Source: Streptomyces sp. NBC_00223
GTDB taxonomy: Bacteria > Actinomycetota > Actinomycetes > Streptomycetales > Streptomycetaceae
Assembly: GCF_036199905.1 (NCBI RefSeq)
Contig: NZ_CP108109.1
Location: 3,271,501-3,335,500 of the forward strand
Reading direction: 5' to 3'
Length of the DNA stretch: 64,000 nt
The notes beneath the pieces were generated by a model. It was not told the origin of the DNA and did not search any database. It saw nothing but the letters and a program-made list of their open reading frames with translations. How positions within the stretch are numbered: position 1 is the stretch's first letter; each line of letters opens with the position of its first letter. A program made the translations under genes and the position numbers. Of this stretch, positions 24,722 to 33,064 are shown in pieces.

Positions 24722-26647
24722 TCAGCGGGTGGCGGTCCGGGCCCGCGCCGGGGTGAGTTCCCCCGACGGTTCCCGCTCCCGCTCCCACTCGCCTTCCTCC
24801 CGTGCCCGCTCCCGGGCGTACACCCGGACCGGGAACGGCAGCCGGTAGCACGCGTCTCCCTCGTCGCTCCCCCACGCGTGGAAGACCACCAGATGGGAGG
24901 CGATCAGCCGCTCCACGGCCTTCTCCGCCTGCGGCAGCCCGCAGCCGAGCGCCGCCGCGGCCTCGTGCAGCCCGAACTCGGCGTCCGTGAGCAGGGCGAC
25001 CCGGCGCAGGGTGGCCCGGTCGGCGGCGGGCAGGTCCTGGTACGCGCTGTCCAGCCGCGGCCGTACCCGTAGATCGCCCGCGACGAGTTCGTCGAGCAAC
25101 TGCCGTTCGTCGGCCAGCCGTCGGGCGTAGCGGGCGAGGGTGAGATGGCGCAGCGCGGCGAGATTCGCGCCGACGATCCGGATCGGCAGCGGTAACAGCC
25201 CGCACACGGCCACGAGATCGCGGGCGGTGACCGGTTCCTCGGCCACCCGGCGCTGGCCGATCAGCCGGCCGAGCAGGGCCAGGCCCTCGGTCTCGTCCAT
25301 CGGCTGGAGGTCGACATGCTCGACCGCTTCGAGGCCGACCAGCCGGCGCCGGCTGGTCACCACCACCCGGCTCTCGCCCGCGCCCGGCAGCATCGGTCTG
25401 ACCTGGGCCTCGTCCAGCGCGCCGTCCAGCACGACGAGCATCCGCCGGTCGGCGAGCAGCGTGCGGTAGAGCGCGGCGCGCTCGTCCAGCGCGCGCGGCA
25501 GCGGCCCGGACGCCCCTACCCCGCGCAGGAGTTCGGCGAGCACGTCGACCGCGGGGCGCGGCCGGTTCTGGCCGTTGCGCAGCCGGACCAGCACCCGCCC
25601 GTCCGGGAAACGCCGTCCCCACTGGTGGGCGCAGTGCACCGCGAGCGCCGTCTTGCCGACCCCGGCCAGCCCGGTGACCACCGTGGCGCGGTGCGGCGCG
25701 GACGCGTCGACGGCGGCCGTCAGCTCTCGGACGTGTATGTCGCGGCCGGTGAAGTCGGCCAGATCCTGGGGCAGTTGGGTGCGGTCGGTGCGGATGACGA
25801 CGGGCTTGGGGCGCTCCGCCGGTGACGGCTCAAGGCTGGGGTCGCCGCGCAGCATCGCCTCGTACAGCCGCCCGAGTACGGGGCTCGGCTGCATTCCGAG
25901 GTTGCGGACCAGGCCCTGCCGCATCGCGTCGAACTGCGCGAGCGCCTCCGCCTGCCGGCCGGACTGGTAGAGCGCGAGCATCTGGGCGTGCCGCAGCCGC
26001 TCGCGGTAGGGGTGGCGGCGGGCCAGCTCGTCGATGTCGTCCACGTGCTGGGCGTGGTGGCCGAGCGCCAACTCGGCCTGGCACCAGTCCTCGTAGACGG
26101 TCAGATAGCGGTCCTCCAGCTGCTCCGCCTCGCTGGCGAGCGCGGGGACCGACGCCAGGTCCGACAGCGCGGGGCCGCGCCACATGCCGACCGCCGTACC
26201 CAGCAGATGCGCTGCCTGGGTGCTGTCGCCGCTGCGCATGGCCAGCCGTCCGCCGCGCGCCAGCTCCTCGAAGCGCAGCAGGTCCAGCTGTTCGGCCTGG
26301 ACGTGGATCACATACCCGGGTGGTCTGCGGACGAGCACCTGCTGGTGCCCGTCCCCGGGACACCCGCGTTCCTCGTCCCCGCGTAACGCCTTGCGCAGCG
26401 CGGAGACGTACACCTGGAGGTTCTTGTGCGCGGTCCGGGGCGGCGCGCCCGACCACAGCGCCTCGCAGAAGGCGTCCACGGACACGATCCGGTTGGCCCG
26501 GCAGAGCAGCAGCCCCAGCACGACCCGTTGCTTCAGGGGACCGAGGTGCAGTGGATGCGTCCCCGTGTGGGCCTCCAGCGCTCCCAGTATCCGGAAGCGC
26601 ACGGGCGCCCTCGGTAAGGAGAGTTCCTCGACGACCCCTTCACCCAC
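24722..26647 (-). CDS. SARP-family regulator with NB-ARC ATPase domain
   Basis: 641 residues from GTG 26647 behind AGGAGG. Order: OmpR-like winged helix (VRFRILGALEAHTG, LGPLKQRVVLGLLLCRANR), bacterial transcriptional activation domain to about 260 (YLTVYEDWCQAELALG, HPYRERLRHAQMLALYQSGR), then an NB-ARC/STAND ATPase with Walker A TGLAGVGKTALAVH and Walker B MLVVLDGAL, and a helical C-terminus. This is the AfsR layout without the TPR part. SARPs activate natural-product clusters by binding direct heptamer repeats in the -35 area; it is the obvious pathway-specific activator here. An upstream in-frame extension is unlikely. Confidence 0.9.
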   Translation of the reverse strand: MGEGVVEELSLPRAPVRFRILGALEAHTGTHPLHLGPLKQRVVLGLLLCRANRIVSVDAFCEALWSGAPPRTAHKNLQVYVSALRKALRGDEERGCPGDGHQQVLVRRPPGYVIHVQAEQLDLLRFEELARGGRLAMRSGDSTQAAHLLGTAVGMWRGPALSDLASVPALASEAEQLEDRYLTVYEDWCQAELALGHHAQHVDDIDELARRHPYRERLRHAQMLALYQSGRQAEALAQFDAMRQGLVRNLGMQPSPVLGRLYEAMLRGDPSLEPSPAERPKPVVIRTDRTQLPQDLADFTGRDIHVRELTAAVDASAPHRATVVTGLAGVGKTALAVHCAHQWGRRFPDGRVLVRLRNGQNRPRPAVDVLAELLRGVGASGPLPRALDERAALYRTLLADRRMLVVLDGALDEAQVRPMLPGAGESRVVVTSRRRLVGLEAVEHVDLQPMDETEGLALLGRLIGQRRVAEEPVTARDLVAVCGLLPLPIRIVGANLAALRHLTLARYARRLADERQLLDELVAGDLRVRPRLDSAYQDLPAADRATLRRVALLTDAEFGLHEAAAALGCGLPQAEKAVERLIASHLVVFHAWGSDEGDACYRLPFPVRVYARERAREEGEWEREREPSGELTPARARTATR

Positions 26648-27401
26648 TGACCCTCCTGAGTTCGGTCGACTGTCCAGGTTCAGGTGCAGGCATGTACGGG
26701 TGGTGCGGACGTACGGCGTTGCCGACGTACGGCGGTACGGGCGCGCTGACGCGCGGACGGTGCTCGGGTGCGGCCGATACGTACCGCGGTGCGGTCGGTA
26801 CGTACGGTGTATTCCCCAAGCGCATGTTGGCACCGCCCGCAGCCGGGGTCCACAGGGCCTCCACCCCCCAACGGGGGCAGTACAACCGGAATTTAAGAAA
26901 TGCCTAACGCGGGCCGACCGGCCGACGCGGCACTTCCTCCCGGAAAATTCACCGCACGCGCCGCAATGACCCCTTGAGTCACATTGGACACGGTGACACG
27001 GACGTCAATGGGCGGCAAAGCCGGGCGGCGGAAATCCCTCACTCCTCGCCGGGCGGCGCCGTGCCCGGGGGTGGGCGCGGCCCGGCCCGCCACGGCCGAC
27101 GGCGGCGGGGCGCCGGGTGTCCGGCGGATCCCCGGTCCCGCGCGACGGGCGGGTCGGCGGAGAACGGCTCGGCGAAGCGGCACTCGCCGCCGCGGCAGCG
27201 CCGCCGGTGGGCTCCCCTACGGCGTTGACTGTGGCCACCACGGACGCTCATCGAATGCAACTCCCGGATGTGGAACGGGAATTGGGCGACAATTCGCTGC
27301 CGTACCGCGGAGATGTCACGGCCCGCCCCGAATCCCCCGTTGGTGACCGCGATCCGGCCAAGCCGGGGTCGGGCGGCCGGGCCCGCTGCCAGACTCGGCC
27401 C
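26648..27401. promoter_or_regulatory. Divergent intergenic region, SARP and caspase genes
   Basis: 754 bases without a recognisable gene. 26690-26810 is rich in CGTACGG and CGGTACG words. Just before the caspase gene CAGACT (27390-27395) lies six bases from the ATG, a leaderless promoter pattern. Several base runs near 26880-26990 are clearly less GC-rich than the surroundings. Confidence 0.5.
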
Positions 27402-29387
27402 ATGGGGATCAGCAGGGGGACCACCGGGCGCCGCGGCGCCGTCCACGCGCTTCTGGTGGGGATCAACGACTACGGACCGGACGCCGCCCACGCGGCCCTG
27501 CGCGGCTGCCGCAACGACGTCGCGGCCGTCCGCGAGTGGCTGGAAGAGAACGTCGCGGGGCCGCTGTCCGTACACGAACTGCTCGACGGCGACGCCACCC
27601 GGGCGGCGGTCACGGCCGCCGTGCGCGACCACCTCGGGCAGGTGGGGCCCGGGGACACGGCGCTGTTCTGGTTCTCCGGGCACGGCACGCACCTCGTCAC
27701 CGGTGACGGGGGCCGTCCGCGCAAGGAGAGCGCCGGGCGGGTCCCGGCGATGGCCTGCGTGGACGGGCCGGTGCTCGACCGGGAGCTCGGGGCGCTGCTC
27801 GACGGCGTGGCGGCGGGAGGCGCGCACACGGTGGCGGTGATGGACTGCTGCTACTCCGGGGGCCCGACGCGGGACACCGCCCTCACCCCCCGCTTTCTCG
27901 CCCCCTCCCCGCGGTGGCAACTCCCGGACCCCGCAGAGCCGTTCGGCGCCGCGACGGCCGCTCGCGCCGGCGCCGGGGCGGCGCCGGCCCGCCGGTACGT
28001 GGTGCTCGGGGCCGGCCGGCCGCGTCAACTCTCGTACGAGAAGCGGATCGAGGGCCGGGTGCACGGACTGTTCACGTGGTCGCTGCTGGACGCGCTGACC
28101 TCCGGGGCCTGGTCCGGCGCGACCTACCGCGAACTGCTGGTGGCCGCCCACGGCCGCGTGCAGACCATGGAGGCGCGGCAGCACCCCGTGCTGCTGCCGT
28201 CGGAGCCCGGCGGGGTCGCCGACCAGCCGTTCCTGGGCGGCGCGGTCCGCACCTCCGCCCCGCATCTGCTGCGGCACGGCCGCGAGGGGTGGGAGGTGGA
28301 CTGCGGCACCGCGCACGGCCTGCGCGGCGGGCGGAGCGCGGGCACGGAGTTCGCGGTCGCGGGCGAAGCCGTCCCGGCCTCCCGCACGGGACGGGTGCGG
28401 GCCGTCGACGTGCGCGTCGACCACACCCTGGTCGGCGCGTCCGGCTGGACGCCCGACGAGAGCCTGGTCTATCCGGTCGAGGTCTCCGCGCTGGCGCTGC
28501 CGCCCGCGACCGTCGTGGTCGACGACACCGCCGACCCGGCCGCCGGTCTGTGGCTGCGCGAGGCGATCGCCGGCGCGCACCCCGACGGTGGCCCGACTCC
28601 CCTGCTGCGTACGGAGGTTGTGGGCACCGAGGGCCACGGCGGTCTGCTGCGGCTGCGGGCGGTGCTGCGCGGCGGGCGGGCCGTACTGCTGCGGCGTGAC
28701 GGCACCCCGGCCGTACCGCCGCTGCCGCTCACCGAGCGCGCCGACGCCCGCCGGGTGGTGGCGTGCCTGATCCACCTCACCCGCTGGCACCAGGCCCGCG
28801 CGCTGTCCAACCCCGCGTCCCCGCTGGGCGGTCTGGTACGGATCGAGGTCGTGCCGTGGGACGGCGGCCCGCCGCTGACCGCCGCGCCGGGCGAGGACGT
28901 GGTCGTGCGGTACGGCGGGGCGCCGGGCCGCCGGCAGGAGCCGTGGGTGTCGCTGCGTATCCGCAACACCTCGCGGACCAGGACGCTTTGGTGCGCCCTG
29001 CTGGATCTCACCGACAGTTACGCGGGCCACAGCGCGCTCTTCCCCGGCGGCTTCATCGGCCCCGGCCGGACCGGATTCGCCCTGGACGGCGACCCCGTAC
29101 GGCTCTCGCTCCCGCCGTCGCGGCCGCCGCGGCCGGGGGCGTACGCGCGCGACTGGCTCAAACTCATCGTCGCGGAGGGGGAGTTGAACACGCTGCCGTT
29201 CCAGCTGCCGCCGTGGAACCCGGGCGGTCCCGCCACCGCGGGTCCGACGGGCCCGGCCGCCGACGGGGTGTGGCGGCTGGCCCCCGACGGCGCTCGGGAC
29301 GCGGACGTGACGCCCGGCCAGTGGGGTACGGCGCCGACCGTGGTCCTGCGTACGGTCGTCCCACCGGCCACGGCCTCCGGTACGTGA
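27402..29387 (+). CDS. Caspase-like (C14) peptidase with large C-terminal domain
   Basis: 661 residues. The N-terminal 250 residues are a caspase-hemoglobinase domain: ALLVGINDYG, catalytic His94 in WFSGHGTH, catalytic Cys150 in AVMDCCYSG. The His-Cys dyad is intact and the protein has no signal peptide. The other 400 residues are beta-rich (WVSLRIRNTSRTRTLWCALL, LFPGGFIG, FQLPPW), a C-terminal module commonly seen in bacterial caspase-like proteins, function unknown. CAGACT six bases upstream of ATG 27402 indicates a leaderless mRNA. Next to the SARP; might regulate the radical SAM cluster or be a separate stress or conflict protease. Confidence 0.88.
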   Translation: MGISRGTTGRRGAVHALLVGINDYGPDAAHAALRGCRNDVAAVREWLEENVAGPLSVHELLDGDATRAAVTAAVRDHLGQVGPGDTALFWFSGHGTHLVTGDGGRPRKESAGRVPAMACVDGPVLDRELGALLDGVAAGGAHTVAVMDCCYSGGPTRDTALTPRFLAPSPRWQLPDPAEPFGAATAARAGAGAAPARRYVVLGAGRPRQLSYEKRIEGRVHGLFTWSLLDALTSGAWSGATYRELLVAAHGRVQTMEARQHPVLLPSEPGGVADQPFLGGAVRTSAPHLLRHGREGWEVDCGTAHGLRGGRSAGTEFAVAGEAVPASRTGRVRAVDVRVDHTLVGASGWTPDESLVYPVEVSALALPPATVVVDDTADPAAGLWLREAIAGAHPDGGPTPLLRTEVVGTEGHGGLLRLRAVLRGGRAVLLRRDGTPAVPPLPLTERADARRVVACLIHLTRWHQARALSNPASPLGGLVRIEVVPWDGGPPLTAAPGEDVVVRYGGAPGRRQEPWVSLRIRNTSRTRTLWCALLDLTDSYAGHSALFPGGFIGPGRTGFALDGDPVRLSLPPSRPPRPGAYARDWLKLIVAEGELNTLPFQLPPWNPGGPATAGPTGPAADGVWRLAPDGARDADVTPGQWGTAPTVVLRTVVPPATASGT

Positions 29388-29455
29388 TCCCCGGGCCGGT
29401 CGCGCGGTTCGCCCGGTTTACCCGTCCGAAACACACACTGCGCACAATCGTCGGT

Positions 29456-29905
29456 ATGAAGATCGAACAAGTCCCGTGGTCGGACCCCGACGCCACCGCG
29501 CTGCGCACCGCCCAGCGCGCGGAGCTGACCGTGCGCTACGGAACTCCGGACAGCGAACCCGGCGTAGCCCCGTCGGAGGCGGACATCGCGGTGTTCTTCG
29601 TGGCCCGCGCGGACGACGGCACGGCGGTGGGCTGCGGCGGGCTGCGCCACCTCGGCGACGGCGTCGGCGAGATCAAGCGGATGTACGTCGACCCGGCGTC
29701 CCGCGGCTCCGGCGTCGCCCCGCGCCTCCTGCTCGCCCTGGAGGAGTGGGCCCGCGACCGGTCCTGGACCAGCCTCCGCCTGGAGACGGGCAACGCCCAG
29801 CCCGACGCCATCCGCTTCTACACCCGCTCCGGCTACACCCGCATCCCCAACTTCGGCGCCTACGCCACGTCCCCCATCTCCCTCTGCTTCGAACGCCCCC
29901 TCTGA
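29456..29905 (+). CDS. GNAT-family N-acetyltransferase
   Basis: 149 residues. Acetyl-CoA binding segment: GEIKRMYVDPASRGSGVAPRL (loop RGSGVA replacing RGxGxG/A), followed by SLRLETGNAQPDAIRFYTRSGY, the classical end of the fold. Acceptor unknown. CACAAT lies seven bases upstream of ATG 29456, so probably leaderless. It follows the caspase gene by 69 bases on the same strand but seems to have its own promoter. Convergent with the exopolysaccharide operon; a 6-bp GC hairpin (29925-29945) separates them. Confidence 0.88.
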   Translation: MKIEQVPWSDPDATALRTAQRAELTVRYGTPDSEPGVAPSEADIAVFFVARADDGTAVGCGGLRHLGDGVGEIKRMYVDPASRGSGVAPRLLLALEEWARDRSWTSLRLETGNAQPDAIRFYTRSGYTRIPNFGAYATSPISLCFERPL

Positions 29906-29945
29906 CCACCCCCAGCGCCGACGTCCCCGCTCGGGAGGGGCGGGG

Positions 29946-30821
29946 TCAGAGGGAGGTGGTGGTGAAGTCGCGGAAGGTGAGTTCGCAGTTGTCGGCGCGG
30001 AGGCCGACGCCGCCCGGGGGGCGGAGGGGGCCCGGGGTGTGGTCGTCGGCGGTCAGTACGGCTCTGCCGTCGATCTCCAGGCGCAGCCGCACCGCGCCCG
30101 AGGAGCGGTTCTCCACGCTCGCCCGGATGTGGTGCCACGTGTCGTACGCGAAGCCGTGGGCGGCCTCCGCGAGCGTGGCGTAGTCGCCGCCGTTGGCCGC
30201 CGCCGCGTCGTGCGCGGGGACCTTCCGCTTGATGACGACCTGCCCGTCGCGGCGGCGGAAGCTGAGCGCGTACAGCTCCTCGGGGCTGTGGTAGCGCAGC
30301 CAGACGTGCCCGCCGTCGTAGTCCTGGAGGGGGGTTCGCGCGGTGGTGACCGGGCGGCCGACCCGGACCGCGCAGCGCACCTCGACGTCGCCGAAGTCGC
30401 GCCGCCGGGTCACCATGCGGAAGACCGCAGAGTCGGTGAACCGGGCCGAGTCCGCGCCGGTCTCGCCGCCGTCGGGCCGCCCGGTCCAGCCGTCACCGTC
30501 CTTGGCGAAGAGCGAGCCGCTGGTGACCGACCAGTCCGGGTCGTTGACGGCGTCGGGGGCGTGCGGGCTGCGGTACGCGTACTCGTTGGTGACCAGGCCC
30601 GACCGCCCGAACCGCGCCGCGAACGGCGGGCTCGCCGGCAGCGCCGGCTCCCCGCCCCCGCCGCGCGTCTCCAGCACGGCCGCGGCGCCCGCGGCGGCGA
30701 GCACCACACCGCTGCCGACGCCGAACAGCAGCCGCCGCGAGATCCCGCCGGACGGACCCGGCTCCGGGCCCACGCCCAAAGCCCGCGGGCCCGCGCCCTC
30801 GTACTCCTCCGCCCCCGTCAC
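29946..30821 (-). CDS. Tat-exported LamG/DUF1080-like protein, last gene of exopolysaccharide operon
   Basis: 291 residues from GTG 30821, two bases after the deacetylase stop. A twin-arginine style signal ISRRLLFGVGSGVVLAAAGA begins near residue 28. The rest is a concanavalin-like jelly roll: DPDWSVTSGSLFAKDGDGW, HVWLRYHSPEELYALSFRR, DTWHHIRASVENRSSGAVRL, DNCELTFRDF. Proteins of this type bind or hydrolyse extracellular glycans; no catalytic residues can be claimed. It probably acts on, or retains, the polysaccharide made by the operon. Confidence 0.78.
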   Translation of the reverse strand: MTGAEEYEGAGPRALGVGPEPGPSGGISRRLLFGVGSGVVLAAAGAAAVLETRGGGGEPALPASPPFAARFGRSGLVTNEYAYRSPHAPDAVNDPDWSVTSGSLFAKDGDGWTGRPDGGETGADSARFTDSAVFRMVTRRRDFGDVEVRCAVRVGRPVTTARTPLQDYDGGHVWLRYHSPEELYALSFRRRDGQVVIKRKVPAHDAAAANGGDYATLAEAAHGFAYDTWHHIRASVENRSSGAVRLRLEIDGRAVLTADDHTPGPLRPPGGVGLRADNCELTFRDFTTTSL

Positions 30822-30823
30822 CC

Positions 30824-32944
30824 TCAGACCCCCGAAGCCACGGACGCCTCGATCAGCTCCGGCCACGTCCGCCGCGTCAGATCGCGGTACGCCGAGAACG
30901 CCACCCCACCGACCTCCCCCTTCGCGAGCAGATGCATCTGCGTGGTCTCGTCCACCGTGATCACCGTCGACCCGTCGCTGACGGCGACCGTGACCTTGTG
31001 CGAGGAAGCGGGGGTGAGCACCCGGGTGCCCACCAGATCCTGCTCGTCCGCGTCCCCGGAGAATACCTGCAACCGGTCCCTGGACACCTGCACGCTGATC
31101 GCCAGCGGGCTGCCGACCCGGACCCAGATCGCCCCGCTGACCCCGCTGGTGAGCAGCCGGTCCACGGTGCCGGACACCGTGTAGTCCGTCCACGCGCCGG
31201 TGGTGTCCGGCTGGAAGGCGCCGTAGACGGAGAGGTTCCGCCCGGTCCGCGGCTCGATACCGCTGTGCGAGACCCGCAGCGGCGCCTCCACCCCGGGCGC
31301 GCTGAGCCAGGTCGCCGCGGGGTCGAGCAGCGTCGCGTCACTGACCGCGAGTTGGTTCGCGCCGTCCTGCGGCCGGGCCGTGCCGCCCTCGCGCTCCATC
31401 TGCGTGATCCTGAGCGACTCGATGGCCGGCCACTCGACCCCGCCCCGGTTGGTGCCGACCCGGATGCCCACCCCGCCGGTGAGGTCCGCGCCCGTCAGCT
31501 TCGAGGTCCAGGTGAGCTTGGTGTCGCCGTCGACGGTGGCCGTGGTGATCGAGCCGCTGACCATCACCTTGAGGGTGTGCTCCTCGCGGATGGGAATGGT
31601 CTCGCTGCGCACCTGCTTGTTGTTGACCTGCATGCTCATCGTGCCCTGGCTGACGCTCACGGTGACCGGTTCCAGGCTGTCGGTCCGTACGGTCAGGGCG
31701 CCCTGGTTGGTGCCGTTGCCGAGGTTGCCGATCGTCGCGGTGGCCTCGTAGCCGGTCCAGTCGAGGCTGTTCTTCGGCCGGTAGTCGGCCGCCGCGTAAC
31801 GGGCCTTGGCGGGATGCGTGCCGCCGCCGGTGAAGGTGTCGAGCGTGGTGACCTGCGTACGGTCGCTCTTGACCCACAGCTTGGGCGTGGACAGCGGGTC
31901 GTCGGCGTTCGGCGGGACCTGGAGCCACGCGGCGACCTCACGGAGCAACTCGTCGGCCGTGGTGGTCTTGACGACCTCCAGCCGCTGTACGGTGTGCGCG
32001 GCCCCGGCCCGCCGGCTGGCGGTGAGCGGCCGGCTGGAGACGTCCGTCATGGTGGCGAGGAAGTGCTTCTCCAGCAGCTTCTGGGCGGTCAGATCGGTAT
32101 CGGTCACATTGGAGCGGTCGGTCGCCTCGGAGAAGGGGAACGCGAACAGCAGCGGCTTGGGCAGCCCGTGCCGGGTGATGTCGCTGATCGACCCGGTGAT
32201 GTCCTTCTCGACCCGGGCGTGGTACTCCGCCACGGTCTCCAGCCGGTTCTGCTCGGGCAGCCACAGCCGGTTGGCCAGCATGGAGCCGACATGCCCGGCC
32301 GCGTCCACCGGGGCCCGGCGGTGCGAGTCCTGGGTGTGGTCCTGGAAGTCCCAACGGCCGGAGCCGGCCATCCGCTTGATCTCGTTCCAGGTCAGATAGT
32401 ACGGGCGGTCGTGGTCCACCCGTCCGGTGATCAGGAACGAGGTCGCGTGCATGTGGTGCCGGGCCAGGATGCGGTCGCCGTACACCCACAGGCCGTTGGT
32501 GCCGTCGTCGAAGGTGATCAGCACCGAGCGCGGCGGCGCGACACCGCCGCGCAGATACGTGGCGAACTCGTCCGCGGTGAGCGTGCGGTAGCCCGCCTGT
32601 TCCAGCGCGGCCAGTTGGGCGTCGAACGCCTTCGGGGTGACGACGTACGGGCTGCTGCTGTGCGGGCTGATGTCGTGGTAGGTCAGCACCACGGGGGCGC
32701 CGGTGGCCGGCAGGCCCTTGGCCGACTTGGTCCACGCGGCGGCCTGGGCGCTGTCGATGTGCTCGGCGCTCAGCCCGGCCTGCGGGGTCATGTACTTCTG
32801 GTAGTGGTAGTACTCGGAGGCCGCGTAGAACGGCAGCGCGAGCACCGCCAGTGCCATCGCCATGAGCAGCAGGCGCAGCGGCCAGTGCGCCGGGCCCCGG
32901 CTGTGGCCGCTGTGCCGGGGGCCGAGGGAGGTTGGGCTGGTCAC
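30824..32944 (-). CDS. Membrane-anchored polysaccharide deacetylase (PgaB/IcaB-like) with beta-rich tail
   Basis: 706 residues from GTG 32944. A single membrane segment (about 24-44) anchors it outside. NodB domain at about 80-330: VLTYHDISPH, ITFDDGTNG (metal Asp pair), DHTQDSH (His ligands spaced as in PgaB/IcaB, unlike classical chitin deacetylases). Then two similar beta-sandwich domains (390-530 and 545-690), each carrying a WTxY start and an SV.V/VSVSQG...VNN pattern. Known PgaB/IcaB relatives remove acetyl groups from poly-N-acetylglucosamine during export. Overlaps the 36-residue gene by four bases. Probably equivalent to the deacetylase of the mat locus of streptomycetes; not certain. 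Confidence 0.87.
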   Translation of the reverse strand: MTSPTSLGPRHSGHSRGPAHWPLRLLLMAMALAVLALPFYAASEYYHYQKYMTPQAGLSAEHIDSAQAAAWTKSAKGLPATGAPVVLTYHDISPHSSSPYVVTPKAFDAQLAALEQAGYRTLTADEFATYLRGGVAPPRSVLITFDDGTNGLWVYGDRILARHHMHATSFLITGRVDHDRPYYLTWNEIKRMAGSGRWDFQDHTQDSHRRAPVDAAGHVGSMLANRLWLPEQNRLETVAEYHARVEKDITGSISDITRHGLPKPLLFAFPFSEATDRSNVTDTDLTAQKLLEKHFLATMTDVSSRPLTASRRAGAAHTVQRLEVVKTTTADELLREVAAWLQVPPNADDPLSTPKLWVKSDRTQVTTLDTFTGGGTHPAKARYAAADYRPKNSLDWTGYEATATIGNLGNGTNQGALTVRTDSLEPVTVSVSQGTMSMQVNNKQVRSETIPIREEHTLKVMVSGSITTATVDGDTKLTWTSKLTGADLTGGVGIRVGTNRGGVEWPAIESLRITQMEREGGTARPQDGANQLAVSDATLLDPAATWLSAPGVEAPLRVSHSGIEPRTGRNLSVYGAFQPDTTGAWTDYTVSGTVDRLLTSGVSGAIWVRVGSPLAISVQVSRDRLQVFSGDADEQDLVGTRVLTPASSHKVTVAVSDGSTVITVDETTQMHLLAKGEVGGVAFSAYRDLTRRTWPELIEASVASGV

Positions 32945-33051
32945 GGAAGGATGCTCCCCCGGGTGAGGACGACGGCGTAGACGCCGCAGACCACGGCGAC
33001 GGACAGCAGGGCGGCGATCAACCGGCCGACCCTGCGCAGGAGTTCGGTCAT
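32941..33051 (-). CDS. 36-residue single-helix membrane peptide
   Basis: Reads MTELLRRVGRLIAALLSVAV followed by 16 residues ending TRGSILP. A basic start (LLRR, GR) and a hydrophobic stretch of about 18 residues predict one membrane helix with the N-terminus inside. ATG 33051 has GAGGAGG upstream, and its stop (TGA in GTGA) overlaps the start of the deacetylase, while the glycosyltransferase ends 13 bases before. Coupling on both sides supports a real gene. By analogy with small partners of PNAG synthases (PgaD, IcaD) it may help the glycosyltransferase; no sequence similarity to them can be claimed. Confidence 0.7.
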   Translation of the reverse strand: MTELLRRVGRLIAALLSVAVVCGVYAVVLTRGSILP

Positions 33052-33064
33052 TACGGAGTCCTCC

